Part shown: positions 36,242 through 48,688 of the stretch, in pieces
How the letters are laid out: the number at the start of each line of letters is the position of its first letter
Position numbering within the stretch: position 1 is the stretch's first letter
Assembly (NCBI RefSeq): GCF_013340205.1
Contig: NZ_BJTG01000001.1
Location: 124,001-188,000, forward strand
Origin: Anaeromyxobacter diazotrophicus
GTDB lineage: Bacteria; Myxococcota; Myxococcia; Myxococcales; Anaeromyxobacteraceae
Reading direction: 5' to 3'
DNA: 64,000 bases
Translations under genes and position numbers: made by a program
Notes under the pieces: generated by a model
What the model saw: only the letters and a program-made list of their open reading frames with translations
Told to the model about the DNA's origin: nothing
Databases searched by the model: none

Positions 36242-37713
36242 TACGCGGCGGCCCTCGGCTGCACCAGGCGCGCCAGGTCGCGCGACATCGAGGCGAGCTG
36301 CGAGGCCGTCTGGAGCGACTGGCCGGAGCTGGCCTCGGCCTCCCGGGTGGCCTGCGCGACGTTGGAGATGGCGACGTTCACCTGCTCCACGGCGGTGGTC
36401 TGCTGCTTCGTCGAGAGCTCGATCTCCCGCGCGGCCTCGGTGGTGGTGGCGACGAGCCGCGCGATGTGGCCGAAGGAGCTCGCCACCTCCGCGAACTGGC
36501 GCGCGCCGGCGTCCACCGTCTTCGAGCCGCTCTCGGTGGCCATGACGGTGGTGTTGACCGCCGAGCGGATCTCGTCGACCAGCGCCCGCACGTCCTTGGT
36601 CGAGCCGCCGACGCGGTCGGCGAGCTTGCGGATCTCCTCCGCCACCACCGCGAAGCGGCGCCCGCCCTCGCCCGCCCCGGCCGCCTCGATGGTGGCGTTG
36701 ATGGCGAGGATGTTCGTCTGCTCGGCCAGCTCGTCGATGATCTCCACGATGCCGCCGATCTGCTGCGACTTGCGGCCGAGCTCGAGCATGTGGTTCACGA
36801 CCAGGTCGACCTGGCGCCGGATGCTGCCCATCGACTCCTGCCCCATGCGCACCGTCGCGTCGCCGGCCCGGGCCGCCCCGGCGGTCTCGGCGGCGACCGC
36901 CGCCACCCGCTGCGCGCTCTCCGCGATCTGGCGCGAGGTGGCGAGCAGCTCGCTGATGGTGGTGGTGATCTCGGCCATGGCGGTCGCCTGCTGCTTGGCA
37001 CCGGTGGCCTGCTGGCCCGCCGCCGCCTGCAGCTCGGCCGACGAGCTCTGGACGTGCTGCACGGCGCCGAAGATGCGGCGGGAGAGGGCCCGCGCCAGCA
37101 GCACCGCCAGGATCGCGGCCAGCGCCACCCCGCCGGCCGCCAGCAGCACCACCAGCCGGACGGCGCGCGCGGCGGCCTCGCTCGAGGCCGCGCGCTGCTC
37201 GCGCAGGAGCCGGTCCTCGCGGGCGATGAAGCGGTCCACCAGCTCCTCGAGCCTCGCGCGGGCCGGGCGCACCTCGCGCTCGAGGCGCACCGCCAGCGCG
37301 TCGAGGTGCGCCTCCGGGGTGCGCGCCGCGAGGAGCGCGTCGACCACGCGCTGGTGCTCGTCCTCGGCGCGCCCGATGTCCGCCAGCAGCTGGCGCCCCT
37401 CGTCGGTCTGGACCTCGCGCTCGAGCGTCTGCACGACGTCGTGGAACTTGTCGCGCGCCTCGCGCATGTTGCCGCGGTACTGCGGCTCGCCGGTCATGAG
37501 GAACGCGCGCGCCTCGGCCCCCTTCCGCAGGAGGAGCGCGTGCAGCCGCTCGGTGTCCACCATGCGCTGGGCGGCGACGTCGATGACCTGATCCTTGCGC
37601 TCCACCACGTCGTGCAGGGCGTAGACCGCCACCCCGGCCACCGCCACCGCGACGGCCACCACCGCGGCCAGCGCGCCGACCAGCTTCTGTGAGTACGTGA
37701 ACCGCTCCGCCAT
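36241..37713 (-). CDS. Methyl-accepting chemotaxis protein
   Basis: A 490-residue receptor. Transmembrane helix 1 (about 11-33) and helix 2 (about 185-207) enclose a periplasmic four-helix-bundle (4HB_MCP-like) sensor with the [12 protein letters not shown] motif of such bundles. No standard HAMP is obvious after helix 2. The cytoplasmic coiled coil carries the conserved hairpin tip ([42 protein letters not shown]), which contacts CheA and CheW, with Glu/Gln pairs for methylation nearby. GAGGG precedes the ATG. It lies directly before cheA, so it is likely the dedicated receptor. Confidence 0.95.
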   Translation of the reverse strand: MAERFTYSQKLVGALAAVVAVAVAVAGVAVYALHDVVERKDQVIDVAAQRMVDTERLHALLLRKGAEARAFLMTGEPQYRGNMREARDKFHDVVQTLEREVQTDEGRQLLADIGRAEDEHQRVVDALLAARTPEAHLDALAVRLEREVRPARARLEELVDRFIAREDRLLREQRAASSEAAARAVRLVVLLAAGGVALAAILAVLLARALSRRIFGAVQHVQSSSAELQAAAGQQATGAKQQATAMAEITTTISELLATSRQIAESAQRVAAVAAETAGAARAGDATVRMGQESMGSIRRQVDLVVNHMLELGRKSQQIGGIVEIIDELAEQTNILAINATIEAAGAGEGGRRFAVVAEEIRKLADRVGGSTKDVRALVDEIRSAVNTTVMATESGSKTVDAGARQFAEVASSFGHIARLVATTTEAAREIELSTKQQTTAVEQVNVAISNVAQATREAEASSGQSLQTASQLASMSRDLARLVQPRAAA

Positions 37714-37756
37714 CGCGCCCTCGCTCCCGTGCGCCGGGGGTCTCTCCCCGGCGCCG

Positions 37757-38248
37757 TCAAGATAGACCGATCTCGCGCAGCAAGGCGGGCAGGCTCGCCA
37801 CCGGCACCGCCGCGCCCTCGAGCCGCACCAGCTCCCGCAGCGGACCCGCGCCGCCGCGCGCCGCCTCGAGCGCCGCCGCCGGCACCCGCCGGTACGCCTC
37901 GAGCGCCCCGAAGGCGAGCCCGAGCCGCGCCGGCCCGCCGGCGAGGAGCAGCCACCGCGGCGCCTCGCCCCCTTCTTCCAGCCCGAGCAGGCGCGCCAGT
38001 CCGTAGACCGGGAGGAGCGTCCCGCGCAGGCCCGTGACCCCCAGGAGCTCCCGGCGGCGGCTGGGGACGGGCTCGATGCGCCCGCAGGCCACGAGCCCCC
38101 CGGTCTCGAGCGCCCGCACCGCCACGCGGCCCGCGCCGGCCCGCAGCACGAGCAGCGGGACCTCGGCCGGAGCGGGGCCCGCCGGCGGAGCGTCGAAGGC
38201 GGCGTCGAACTCCGCCCGCAGCTCCTCGAGCGTCGCGCGCGCGCTCAC
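37757..38248 (-). CDS. cheW: CheW-like coupling protein (first copy)
   Basis: A 163-residue CheW-domain protein linking receptor to CheA. The domain starts about residue 30 ([60 protein letters not shown]), with the RGxxxPVYxLxxLLGL core. A 28-residue acidic N-terminal extension precedes it. GTG start overlapping the cheR stop (GTGA). Low overall similarity to the second CheW suggests different binding partners. Confidence 0.88.
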   Translation of the reverse strand: MSARATLEELRAEFDAAFDAPPAGPAPAEVPLLVLRAGAGRVAVRALETGGLVACGRIEPVPSRRRELLGVTGLRGTLLPVYGLARLLGLEEGGEAPRWLLLAGGPARLGLAFGALEAYRRVPAAALEAARGGAGPLRELVRLEGAAVPVASLPALLREIGLS

Positions 38249-39762
38249 GGCTCGCCCCCGGCCGCCCGCAGCTCCGCCCGGCACAGCTCCGCCAGCGCGT
38301 CGCGGCTGAAGCCGCCGCCGAGGAGCAGCACGCGCGAGGCGTCCTCGCCGGCGAGCAGGGCCAGCGCCCGCGAGAGCTCGCCGCGCGCCTTCTCGCGCTC
38401 GCCAGCCCGCTGCGCCATGAGCCCGAGGTGGAGCCGCGGCAGGGCGAAGGTCGGGTCGAGGTAGAGGGCGTAGTGATCCTGGTTCCTGGCCCCCTCGGCG
38501 TCGCGGGCGTGCTCGCGGCAGAGCGCCATGACGTAGTGCGCCTCGGCCGAGAGCTCGTCGAGCGCGAGGACCCGGGCGCAGGCGGCCTCGGCGCCCGCGG
38601 GGTCGCCGCTGCTCGCGAGCACCACCGCGCGCAGGAGCAGCGCGTCGGGGTCGGTCTCGGCCTCGAGCGGCCGGGCCGCCAGCAGCGCCAGCGCGTCGGC
38701 GTAGCGCTCCTGCCGGGCGAGGTCGAGCGCGGCCGCGAGCTGGAGCGGTCCGCCCGGGGGCGGAGGCGTGGCCGAGTGCCCGGGCGCGGAGGCGCCGCCC
38801 GTGATCGCCGCCACGCGCGCCGAGGCGGCGCGGATGGCCTCCGGCCAGCCGGGGTCGGCGGGGGCGGCGGCGAGCGGCGGCGCCGCGGCCGGCGCCCGGC
38901 GCGGCGCGACCGCCCCGGAGACCGCGTCCTCGCCCGCGCCGCGCAGCTGGTAGTAGAAGGTGTCGTGCGAGTGCCGCAGGTGGAAGCGGCCCGACACCCC
39001 CCGCAGCGTCTCGGCGTGCCCCAGGAACAGGAAGCCGCCCGGCGCCAGGGACGCGGCGATGCGGTCGACGACGCGCCGGCTCACCTCGGGGGCGAAGTAC
39101 ATGGTCACGTTCCGGCAGAAGATCGCGTCGTACGCCCCGGGGGTCCAGAGCGCGGGATCCTCCGCGACGAGGTTCCGCTGGTCGAAGGATACCATCGCCC
39201 GCACCGCGGGCCTGACGGTGAACTCCCGGTCGGTCCCCTCGAAGAACCGCGCGCGCGCCTCCGCCGACGTCTGGCGCAGCGACCACTCGCCGTACCTTCC
39301 CGCCCGCGCCCGCTCCAGCGCCGCCGGGTTCACGTCCACGCCGCGCACGGAGACGTCCCAGCCCGCCAGGCCGGGGGCGTCCTGGAGGAGCATGGCGAGG
39401 GTGTAGGGCTCCTCGCCCGAGGAGCACCCGGCCGACAGGAAGCGCAGCCGCCGCTCCCCGTCGCGGGCCGCCAGCCGCGCCGGGACCACCACCTCGGCGA
39501 ACGCGCGTAGGTCGTTGCCGTTCCGGAAGAAGTAGGTCTCGCCGACGGTGAGCCGCTCCGCCAGGAACGCGAGCTCCTCCGGGTCGCCCGCCTCGACGCG
39601 CCCGAGCCAGACGCCGGCCGGCACGTGCCGCAGTGCGCCCAGCCGCTTCGCGGCCACCGCGTCGAGGTCGTCGAGCTTGGTGTCGTCGAAGTGGAGCCCG
39701 AGCCGGGCCGCCACCGCGACCCGCAGCCGCTCCAGCTCGTCGCCGCGGAGGCCGAGCGTCAC
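38245..39762 (-). CDS. cheR: Chemotaxis methyltransferase CheR with TPR extension
   Basis: A 505-residue fusion. Residues about 1-265 are CheR, which methylates receptor glutamates with SAM: the N-terminal helical part, VGETYFFRN, the SAM loop RFLSAGCSSGEEPYTLAMLL, FDQRNLV and AIFCRNVTMYF. A Pro/Ala-rich linker follows, then about 170 residues of TPR-like helices (LALDLARQERYADALALLAARP, AEAHYVMALCREHARDAEGA, LPRLHLGLMAQRAGEREKA). CheR-TPR proteins are typical of alternative-function systems in myxobacteria. GTG start in a GTGA overlap. Confidence 0.93.
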   Translation of the reverse strand: MTLGLRGDELERLRVAVAARLGLHFDDTKLDDLDAVAAKRLGALRHVPAGVWLGRVEAGDPEELAFLAERLTVGETYFFRNGNDLRAFAEVVVPARLAARDGERRLRFLSAGCSSGEEPYTLAMLLQDAPGLAGWDVSVRGVDVNPAALERARAGRYGEWSLRQTSAEARARFFEGTDREFTVRPAVRAMVSFDQRNLVAEDPALWTPGAYDAIFCRNVTMYFAPEVSRRVVDRIAASLAPGGFLFLGHAETLRGVSGRFHLRHSHDTFYYQLRGAGEDAVSGAVAPRRAPAAAPPLAAAPADPGWPEAIRAASARVAAITGGASAPGHSATPPPPGGPLQLAAALDLARQERYADALALLAARPLEAETDPDALLLRAVVLASSGDPAGAEAACARVLALDELSAEAHYVMALCREHARDAEGARNQDHYALYLDPTFALPRLHLGLMAQRAGEREKARGELSRALALLAGEDASRVLLLGGGFSRDALAELCRAELRAAGGEP

Positions 39763-40208
39763 GGCGCCTCTCCCGCCGCGCGCAGCACCTCGTCCGGGAC
39801 GAGGCGGCCCGCCTCGAGCACCACCAGGAGCTCGCGGTCGAGGGCCCGCAGCGACGCCAACGCGCCCTCCGCCGCCCTCGAGAGGAGCGGGAGCTCCCCG
39901 GCGGCGCCGGGCAGCGCCCGCACCCCCGCGACCTGCCGCACCGCCAGCGCCGCCACCCGCGCCCCGCAGCGGAGGATCACCCAGCGCGCCGGCGCGGCCT
40001 CCGCGGCCCCCCCGAGGAACGCCGCCAGGTCCACCACCGGCGCCGGCGCGCCCCGCACCAGGCCCACCCCGGAGACCCACGGCGGCGCGCCCGCCAGCGG
40101 GCGGACCGCGGCCGGCCGCCGGGTCTCGACGACCGCCTCGACGGGCAGCGCGCAGAGCCCCCCGCCCGCCCGGACGACGACGACACGCTGCGGCAACGGC
40201 TCGGACAC
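39759..40208 (-). CDS. cheW: CheW-like coupling protein (second copy), first gene of the che operon
   Basis: A 149-residue CheW. The fold is seen in VVVVRAGGGLCALPVEAVVETRRPAAVRPLAGAPPWVSGVGLVRGAPAPVVDLAAFLGG and RWVILRCGARVAALAVRQVAGVRALP. It is the first gene of the chemosensory operon, and GAGGAGGCCTC before the GTG is one of the best Shine-Dalgarno sequences of the cluster. The upstream 69 bp to the glgB stop must hold the promoter, or transcription reads through from the glycan operon, which is on the same strand. Confidence 0.88.
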   Translation of the reverse strand: MSEPLPQRVVVVRAGGGLCALPVEAVVETRRPAAVRPLAGAPPWVSGVGLVRGAPAPVVDLAAFLGGAAEAAPARWVILRCGARVAALAVRQVAGVRALPGAAGELPLLSRAAEGALASLRALDRELLVVLEAGRLVPDEVLRAAGEAP

Positions 40209-40277
40209 GAGGCCTCCTCAGGAGTGAGATAGGCGAGCGGGAGCCCCGGCCGCAAGCGCGGCGTGCGGCGGCCGCCG

Positions 40278-43200
40278 CTACCCGGCGCCGCGGAGGAAGA
40301 GCGCCGCCATGGGCGGGAGGGTGAGGACGAGGGACCAGGGGCGGCCGTGCGCCGCCACCGGCGCCGCCTCCACGCCGCCGAGGTTCCCCCAACCCGCCCC
40401 GCCGTACACCACCGCGTCTCCGTTGAGCGCCTCCTGCCAGAAGCCGCCGCGCGGCACTCCGACCCGGTAGTTCACCCGTGGCACGGGGGTGAAGTTCAGC
40501 ACCACCAGGATGTCGGCGTCCCCCTCGTCGCCGTGCCGCAGCAGCGTCAGCACGCTCGACTCGGCGTCGGTGCAGTCGACCCACGCGAAGCCGGCCGGGT
40601 CGAAGTCGTGGCGGTGGAGCGCCGGCTCGGCGCGGAGGAGGCGGTTGAGGTCGCGCACCCAGGCGCGAACGCCCTCGTGGCGCTCGTCGCCGAGCAGGTG
40701 CCAGTCGAGGCTCCGCTCGTGGCTCCACTCCTGCCCCTGCGCGAGCTCGCCGCCCATGAAGAGCAGCTTCTTCCCCGGCTGCGCCCACAGATCGCCGTAG
40801 AGGAGCCGCAGGCCGGCGAACTTCTGCCGGTCCTCGCCCCACATCTTCCCGAGCAGGGAGCCCTTCCCGTGCACCACCTCGTCGTGAGAGAGCGAGAGCA
40901 CGAAGTTCTCGGAGAACGCGTACATCATCCGGAACGTGATCTCGTTGTGGTGGTACTTCCGGAAGACGGGGTCGTGGCGCAGGAAGCCGAGCGTGTCGTG
41001 CATCCACCCCATGTCCCACTTCATCCCGAACCCGAGCCCGCCCAGCCAGGTGGGCCGCGAGACCATGGGCCAGGAGGTGGACTCCTCGGCCACGGTCTGC
41101 ACGTCCGGGTGCTCCTGGTAGACGACCTCGTTGAGCTTCCGCAGGAAGGCGACCGCCTCGAGGTTCTCGCGCCCGCCGAAGCGGTTCGGGACCCACTCGC
41201 CCTCCTTGCGCGAGTAGTCGAGGTAGAGCATCGAGGCGACCGCGTCCACGCGCAGCCCGTCGGCGTGGAAGACGTCGAGCCAGAAGAGCGCGGAGGAGAG
41301 GAGGAAGCTCCGCACCTCGTTCCGGCCGTAGTTGAAGATGTAGCTGTCCCAGTCCTGGTGGTGACCCTGCCGCGGGTCGGCGTGCTCGAACAGGTGCGTG
41401 CCGTCGAAGTACGCGAGCGCGTGCTCGTCGGTGGGGAAGTGCGAGGGGACCCAGTCGAGCAGGACGCCCACCCCGCGCTGGTGGAGCGTGTCGACGAGGT
41501 ACATGAAATCCTGCGGGGAGCCGTAGCGGCTCGTGGGCGCGAAGTAGCCGGTGCACTGGTAGCCCCAGGAGCCGTAGAACGGGTGCTCCATGACGGGCAG
41601 GAGCTCGACGTGGGTGAAGCCCATCTCCACGGCGTAGTCGGCGAGCGCCGGCGCCAGCTCGCGGTAGGTGAGCGGCCGGTTCCCCTCCTCCGGCACGCGG
41701 CGCCACGACCCGAGGTGGACCTCGTAGATGCTCATCGGGCTCCCGAGCCCGTTGCGCGCCGCGCGATCCCTCATCCACGCTTCGTCGCCCCACGCGTGAT
41801 CGTGGCTCGCCACGACCGAGCCGGTCCGCGGCGCCACCTCGGCGCGGAAGGCGAACGGGTCGGCCTTGTCCACGGCGTAGCCGGCGTGGCGGGAGCGCAG
41901 GTGGTACTTGTAGACGGTCCCCTCCGCGAGGCCGGGGACGAAGCCCTGCCAGACGCCCGAGGCGCCGAGCGGCCGGAGCGCGTGGCGCTCCTTGTCCCAG
42001 CCGTTGAAGTCGCCCATGACCGAGACGCGCTCGGCGTTGGGCGCCCAGACGGCGAACGAGACCCCCGCCACGCCGCCCACGACCGCGAGGTGCGCCCCGA
42101 GCGCGCGGTAGGCGCGGTAGTTCGTCCCCTCGTTCCACAGGTGCAGGTCGGCGTCGGAGGGGCCGCCGGCGTGGAGCACGGCGGGCGTGGGGAGCGGGGT
42201 GGCGATCGGCGCCGCGGGCGCGCGCGGCGCCGCGGCGCGCGGGGTGGCCCTCTTGCTCTTCACCGCGTCTCCCTCCTCCGCGCCGCCGGGAGCGGCGCGC
42301 CCGAGGAGATCTTCGAGCCCCGAGAGCGGCAGCGCCACCCATTCCGGCCGGTGATCGAGCTCGTAGCCGAGCTCGTAGGCGGCCTTCTCCACCAAGAAGA
42401 GATCGAGGAGCGCGCGCAGCTCCTCGGGACGCTGCGGCAGGAAGGCGGCCCCGCGGGCGGCGCCGAGGTAGGCGCGGAGGAAGGTGCTCGCGACGGCGCG
42501 GTACCAGGCGTGGGCCCAGGGGGAATTCGACCGCTCGGAGCACGCCGCGTAGTGAAAGCTGCGGATCATACCGGCCACGTCCCGCAGCGGGGAGCGCAGC
42601 GTGCGGCGCTCGGCGAGCGGCTGCGCGGGCTCGCCCTCGAAGTCGATGAGCACGAAGTCGCGGCCGGTCCACAGCACCTGGCCGAGGTGGTAGTCGCCGT
42701 GCGTGCGGAGGCGCAGCGACCCGAGCTCCTGATCGCCGAGCGCCCGCGCCAGCCCGAGGATCTCGCCCTCGCGCGCCAGCACGGCCTCGGCGGGCCGGCG
42801 GACCTCGGGCGGCAGCGCCGGGAGGCGCGCGCGGAGGAGGCCGAGGTTCCGGCGCACGAGCGCCGCCACCCCCTCGCGCAGCGCCGCGCGGTCGGAGGGC
42901 GCGAAGGGCGCGGGCTCGAAGCCGGGGTGACCGCGGGCGCCCGCCAGCGCCAGGTGCAGCTCGGCGGTGCGCCGGCCGAGCAGCGCCGCCGCGTCGAGGT
43001 ACGGGCCCACCAGCTCGCGCGCCCACTCCGGTGGCCCGGCCGCCGCGAGCTCGAGGAGGTGCCCGTCCCAGGCCGGCGGCGGCCCCCGGCCCCGGGCGCG
43101 CTCGAGCGCCTCGGCGACCGCGCGGAGCGTGTACGACCACGCGTCGCCCTCGTTCGGCACGAACGCCTGCAGGACCCCGAGCGCGAGGGGCTCCCCGTGG

Positions 43201-43901
43201 CGCGGCCGGTACTCGAGCCCGCCCAGGGTGGGCGGCGTGTGCGGGAAGTGCGCCACGTCCGTCAGGAAGGCGCCGACCTCGAGGTCGGGGCTCGGCCCGG
43301 GCTCGGTCTTCCGGAACAGCTTCAGGATGAGGTGGTCGCCGAACCGGATGGAGGTGTTGCTCTGCTCGGCCAGCACGGGCCGCGGCTCGAGCCGGCTCGC
43401 GTCCACGGCGAGGCGCTCGAGCGCCGCCCCGTGGAACGCCACCAGCGCTCCGGCGCTCCCCTCGAACCGCCCGCCTCGGGCCACCGCCTCGAGCAGCGCC
43501 CGGCCGAAGGCGGGCTCGCGGTCGGCGGCGTACACGACGCCGCGCTCGCGCCCGGCGGTCGCCGCGGCGAGCTCGGCGCCGGGCTGCTCGCGCCGCAGCG
43601 CCTCGGCGCGGGCGCCCGGGGCGAAGGCGAGCGGCAGCGCGTACAGCTCCTCGCCGCCCCCGGCGTAGCGCACCCGCAGCAGCGCGAGGCGCGCCAGCCC
43701 GGGGCCCATCGGGATCGGCACCGCGTCCACGATCTCGACCCGCTCGACCGGGCGCGCCTTGCCGCCGAACCAGCGCCGCCCCGCGAGCCAGGCCGGCAGC
43801 GCCCGCTCGATCGCGCGCCGGACGGGCTCGTCGAGGCCGTCCTCCCAGGCGCGGGAGGCGCCCGGGGCAGCCGGTTCGGAGCCCTGGGTCGTCCGTGCCA
43901 T
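40278..43901 (-). CDS. glgB: Maltokinase fused to 1,4-alpha-glucan branching enzyme
   Basis: A 1207-residue bifunctional protein. Residues about 1-540 are a maltokinase (Mak/Pep2, making maltose 1-phosphate): an N-terminal cap ([15 protein letters not shown]), then the aminoglycoside-phosphotransferase-like core with catalytic [15 protein letters not shown] near 400 and [12 protein letters not shown] Pro/Ala-rich linker (about 545-580) leads to GlgB (CBM48, [22 protein letters not shown], then a GH13 barrel). The catalytic residues are in [15 protein letters not shown] (nucleophile, near 885), VAEEST (acid, near 938) and LSHDEV (near 1003). The two steps flank GlgE, whose gene ends 7 bp upstream, so one operon supplies the GlgE pathway. 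Confidence 0.93.
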   Translation of the reverse strand: MARTTQGSEPAAPGASRAWEDGLDEPVRRAIERALPAWLAGRRWFGGKARPVERVEIVDAVPIPMGPGLARLALLRVRYAGGGEELYALPLAFAPGARAEALRREQPGAELAAATAGRERGVVYAADREPAFGRALLEAVARGGRFEGSAGALVAFHGAALERLAVDASRLEPRPVLAEQSNTSIRFGDHLILKLFRKTEPGPSPDLEVGAFLTDVAHFPHTPPTLGGLEYRPRHGEPLALGVLQAFVPNEGDAWSYTLRAVAEALERARGRGPPPAWDGHLLELAAAGPPEWARELVGPYLDAAALLGRRTAELHLALAGARGHPGFEPAPFAPSDRAALREGVAALVRRNLGLLRARLPALPPEVRRPAEAVLAREGEILGLARALGDQELGSLRLRTHGDYHLGQVLWTGRDFVLIDFEGEPAQPLAERRTLRSPLRDVAGMIRSFHYAACSERSNSPWAHAWYRAVASTFLRAYLGAARGAAFLPQRPEELRALLDLFLVEKAAYELGYELDHRPEWVALPLSGLEDLLGRAAPGGAEEGDAVKSKRATPRAAAPRAPAAPIATPLPTPAVLHAGGPSDADLHLWNEGTNYRAYRALGAHLAVVGGVAGVSFAVWAPNAERVSVMGDFNGWDKERHALRPLGASGVWQGFVPGLAEGTVYKYHLRSRHAGYAVDKADPFAFRAEVAPRTGSVVASHDHAWGDEAWMRDRAARNGLGSPMSIYEVHLGSWRRVPEEGNRPLTYRELAPALADYAVEMGFTHVELLPVMEHPFYGSWGYQCTGYFAPTSRYGSPQDFMYLVDTLHQRGVGVLLDWVPSHFPTDEHALAYFDGTHLFEHADPRQGHHQDWDSYIFNYGRNEVRSFLLSSALFWLDVFHADGLRVDAVASMLYLDYSRKEGEWVPNRFGGRENLEAVAFLRKLNEVVYQEHPDVQTVAEESTSWPMVSRPTWLGGLGFGMKWDMGWMHDTLGFLRHDPVFRKYHHNEITFRMMYAFSENFVLSLSHDEVVHGKGSLLGKMWGEDRQKFAGLRLLYGDLWAQPGKKLLFMGGELAQGQEWSHERSLDWHLLGDERHEGVRAWVRDLNRLLRAEPALHRHDFDPAGFAWVDCTDAESSVLTLLRHGDEGDADILVVLNFTPVPRVNYRVGVPRGGFWQEALNGDAVVYGGAGWGNLGGVEAAPVAAHGRPWSLVLTLPPMAALFLRGAG

Positions 43902-43908
43902 GCCACCC

Positions 43909-45915
<2,007 letters not shown>

Positions 45916-45958
45916 CGTCCAAGATGGTGCGGACGCGCCCCGCCGGCCGCCACGCGGC

Positions 45959-47725
45959 TCAGGGGGCGTGGTCGAGGGCCGCGAGCAGCGCCTCGTGGCG
46001 GGCGGCGAAGGGAGCGCCCCGGGAGCGGAGCGCCCGCGCGAGCGCCCGGGGCAGGTCGAGCGCGCGCCCCTCCGCCAGCCGCCGGCGGTAGAGCGCGCGG
46101 AAGTCGGCCGGCAGCCGCAGGGACCAGTTCGCCGGCGAGACCGTGCCGGGCACGTTGTACGGCTCGCGCTCGCCGAAGAGGTCGGTGAAGAAGATCATGA
46201 CCTGGCGCGCCGGCCCCGCGAACAGGTCGGCGGCGCGCGCTTGTACGAGCGCCCCGGCGCTTCCCGCCACGCGCCGCACCCAGGCCTCCTGCGGCTCCCC
46301 GGGCGCGAGCAGCCGCGACGCGAGGTACTCGGCCTGCCGCGGCGCCGCGCCGGTCGCGATCCACCGCTCGGCGGCCGCGAGGATCGTCGGCGTGTCGTGG
46401 TTGCCGAGCATGATCCAGTCCTCCGGGCGCGCGTTCTCGCCGCGGTAGCCGTCCTCGGGGCGCGCCAGGTCGGCCTTCTGCGTCACGCGGAAGCGGCCGA
46501 GGCCGTGGCGCTCGAGCGCGCGCGCGAGCGGGTAGGGCTCCGTGCTCAGGATCTCGCAGGCCACCGCGTCGGCGCCGAGCCCGCGCCGCGCCGCCGCCGC
46601 CATGAGCGCGTCGAGGAGCACGCCGTAGCGCGTGACCTGCTCCGGGTCGAGGCGCGCCACCCACCCGTCGGCGTGGCGCGGCAGCTCCCGCCTGAGCTGG
46701 TCCGGGCGCGCCACCGCCAGCGGCCCGAGCGCGGGGTGATCCTCGAGGTCGGGGGAGGAGAAGAGCCGCGCCCCGGCCCGCACCGCCGCGCCCGGCTCCC
46801 CCTCGTCCCGGTACACCCACGGATCGACGAGGCCGTGCGGGTGGTCGAGCCGCAGCCCATCGTAGGCCGCGAACATCCGCTCGACGCGGTCGCGGAAGAA
46901 GCGCAGGGCCGGGCCGTCGCCGCCCGCCTCGCGGTATCGCCGCGGGTCGAGGAGCGGGTAGTGCCACGGCTGGCCGTCGGGGTTCGTGCGCGACGGCGGC
47001 GCGCCCATGCGGTAGCCGGGCAGGAGGAACGCCGCCGCGGCGTGCGCGTCGCGCGCCGAGATCCCGGCGTGGAGGTCGCCGAAGAGCGCGAGCCCCAGCG
47101 CCCCGGCGCGCTCGCGCAGCTCCGCGTGCTGCGCCTGCGCCAGGTACTGCGCGAAGGCGTAGCGGGCGCGCGCCTCGCCGTCCGGCGCGCCCTCGAACGC
47201 CGCGTCGCGGGCGAGCCAGGCCGCCTCCCGCGCCTGGAAGGCTTCGAGGTCCCGCGCCAGCGCCGCCACGGGGGGCGCCTCGCGGCGGCGCTCGAGCTCG
47301 GCGAAGGCGCGGCCGAGCGCGTCGTGGACGGCCTCGCGCGCGAACGCGAGCTCGGCGCGCGCCCCACCCCCGGGCCTCCCGGCGAGGCGCCGTGCCAGCC
47401 AGCCGCGGTCGAGGAGCTCCCCGAACGCCGGCCGGGTGAGCGGCAGGAGCGCCACCGAGGTGGGCTCGCGCGAGAAGAAGGCCCCGTCGTAGGGCGAGGC
47501 GTGGCCGGGCGGGAGCGCGCCCTGCGGGCCGAGCTGGAGGCCGTCGAAGCCGAGCTCGGCCGCGAATTCCAGCAGCGCGACGGCCCCGTCTCCGTAAGGC
47601 GTGCCGCGGCCGGTGTCCTCCTCCGGCGTGGAGGGGAAGGCGGCGTCGTGGAGGCCGAGGAGCAGCCGGCGGATCCCCAGCACCGCGAGCGCCTCCCGGA
47701 TCGCGCCTGGCCGAGGCGAAGGCAT
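45959..47725 (-). CDS. malQ: 4-alpha-glucanotransferase (GH77 family, MalQ-like)
   Basis: A 588-residue divergent amylomaltase that would shuffle maltosyl units between alpha-glucans, releasing glucose or maltose. Recognisable blocks are the N-terminal GFDGLQLGPQG and SPYDGAFFSREPTSVALLPL, ALFGDLHAGISARDAH, the nucleophile region MFAAYDGLRLDHPHGLVDPW, and the end RPEDWIMLGNHDTPTIL, which correspond to the GH77 D...E...D set. It is somewhat different from canonical MalQ. As the first gene it may generate maltose for the maltokinase downstream, replacing treS, which is absent here. It diverges from the copper-protein gene across 100 bp. Confidence 0.87.
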   Translation of the reverse strand: MPSPRPGAIREALAVLGIRRLLLGLHDAAFPSTPEEDTGRGTPYGDGAVALLEFAAELGFDGLQLGPQGALPPGHASPYDGAFFSREPTSVALLPLTRPAFGELLDRGWLARRLAGRPGGGARAELAFAREAVHDALGRAFAELERRREAPPVAALARDLEAFQAREAAWLARDAAFEGAPDGEARARYAFAQYLAQAQHAELRERAGALGLALFGDLHAGISARDAHAAAAFLLPGYRMGAPPSRTNPDGQPWHYPLLDPRRYREAGGDGPALRFFRDRVERMFAAYDGLRLDHPHGLVDPWVYRDEGEPGAAVRAGARLFSSPDLEDHPALGPLAVARPDQLRRELPRHADGWVARLDPEQVTRYGVLLDALMAAAARRGLGADAVACEILSTEPYPLARALERHGLGRFRVTQKADLARPEDGYRGENARPEDWIMLGNHDTPTILAAAERWIATGAAPRQAEYLASRLLAPGEPQEAWVRRVAGSAGALVQARAADLFAGPARQVMIFFTDLFGEREPYNVPGTVSPANWSLRLPADFRALYRRRLAEGRALDLPRALARALRSRGAPFAARHEALLAALDHAP

Positions 47726-47825
47726 GCCCTGGCCTATCGGGCGGCCGCGAGGGCGGCACGCAGTTGATGGGGACAGGACCCGTCGCCAGGCTCAGCGGTG
47801 AACCCCTCACCGAGAAGGAGAGACG

Positions 47826-48227
47826 ATGGCCACCGCGAGCGGTCAGACCAGCTGGCAGCCGGGCTTCCAGGCGACCCCCCACTTCGGCCACATGGCCGAG
47901 CAGCTGCGGCGCTGCATCCAGGAGTGCCTCTCGTGCTTCAGCGTGTGCGAGCAGACGCTGGCGCACTGCCTCCGCAAGGGCGGGAAGCACGCCGCGGCCG
48001 AGCACGTGAAGCTGCTCGTCGACTGCGCCGAGTGCTGCCGCGCGGGCGCCTCGATGATGTCGCGCGAGTCGGCGTTCCACGCGCGGATGTGCGCCCTCTG
48101 CGCGGACGTCTGCAAGGCGTGCGAGGAGTCGTGCGAGGAGTTCCGCGACGATCAGCAGATGACGGCGTGCGCGGACGCGTGCCGCTCCTGTCACGACGCG
48201 TGCCGCGCCATGGGCGCGAGGGCCTAG
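47826..48227 (+). CDS. Csp3-like four-helix-bundle copper-storage protein
   Basis: A 133-residue cytosolic protein with 17 cysteines, most in CxxxC pairs along predicted helices: RRCIQECLSCFSVC, VDCAECC, RMCALCADVCKACEESC and ACADACRSCHDAC. This is the DUF326/four-helix-bundle pattern of copper-storage proteins, which line a helical core with Cys thiolates to bind many Cu(I) ions. There is no signal peptide, so it is of the Csp3 type rather than the exported Csp1. AAGGAGAGACG precedes the ATG. Metal content is inferred, not visible. It lies alone, divergent from malQ. Confidence 0.88.
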   Translation: MATASGQTSWQPGFQATPHFGHMAEQLRRCIQECLSCFSVCEQTLAHCLRKGGKHAAAEHVKLLVDCAECCRAGASMMSRESAFHARMCALCADVCKACEESCEEFRDDQQMTACADACRSCHDACRAMGARA

Positions 48228-48429
48228 CGCTCGCCGGCCCGACCTGCGGGAGCGGGACCCGGCCGGGGCGGAGACGCTGTCGGTGCGTCGGGGCGTCCGA
48301 CCCACCCGCACGCGTCGTGGCGTCGAGGGATGCCGGTTCCTGGCGAAAGCGGTAGGTTCCGCCCCCCTCGACGCCGGCCGCGCCCGTACGGCAGCGGCCG
48401 TCGAGCGCCGCGAGTAGGAAGAAGGAAGA

Positions 48430-48615
48430 ATGGACATGTCCCTGCTCTACGCCGTCCCCATCTCGCTCCTCGTCGCCGCGCGCCTGGCGCGCAAGCGGCG
48501 CGTGGTCGTCGTCTCGCGCTTCGACTCCGTCTCGACGCTCAATTCCACCCTCGCGAAGCGGCGCACGCACCAGTCGGAGCGCGCGCTGGACGCCGCCTCG
48601 GAGCTCCTCAAGTAG
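48430..48615 (+). CDS. Small protein (61 aa) of unknown function
   Basis: MDMSLLYAVPISLLVAARLARKRRVVVVSRFDSVSTLNSTLAKRRTHQSERALDAASELLK has one short hydrophobic helix (about 4-17) followed by a basic stretch and a Ser/Thr-rich tail. It looks like a membrane-tethered small protein. AAGGAAGA just before the ATG supports translation. No homologous family is recalled. The region 48228-48429 upstream holds its promoter, in which I see no convincing box. Confidence 0.5.
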   Translation: MDMSLLYAVPISLLVAARLARKRRVVVVSRFDSVSTLNSTLAKRRTHQSERALDAASELLK

Positions 48616-48621
48616 ATCGCC

Positions 48622-48640
48622 GGCCGGCGCTGCGCCGGCC
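48622..48640 (+). terminator. Hairpin after the 61-aa gene
   Basis: GGCCGGCGC-T-GCGCCGGCC is a perfect 8-9 bp stem 7 bp past the stop codon, without a following T-run. Candidate terminator. Confidence 0.45.
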
Positions 48641-48688
48641 CCGCCGCGAGCCCTTCCCCCCGGGCGCCGTCGTCACCATCCCAGGAGC

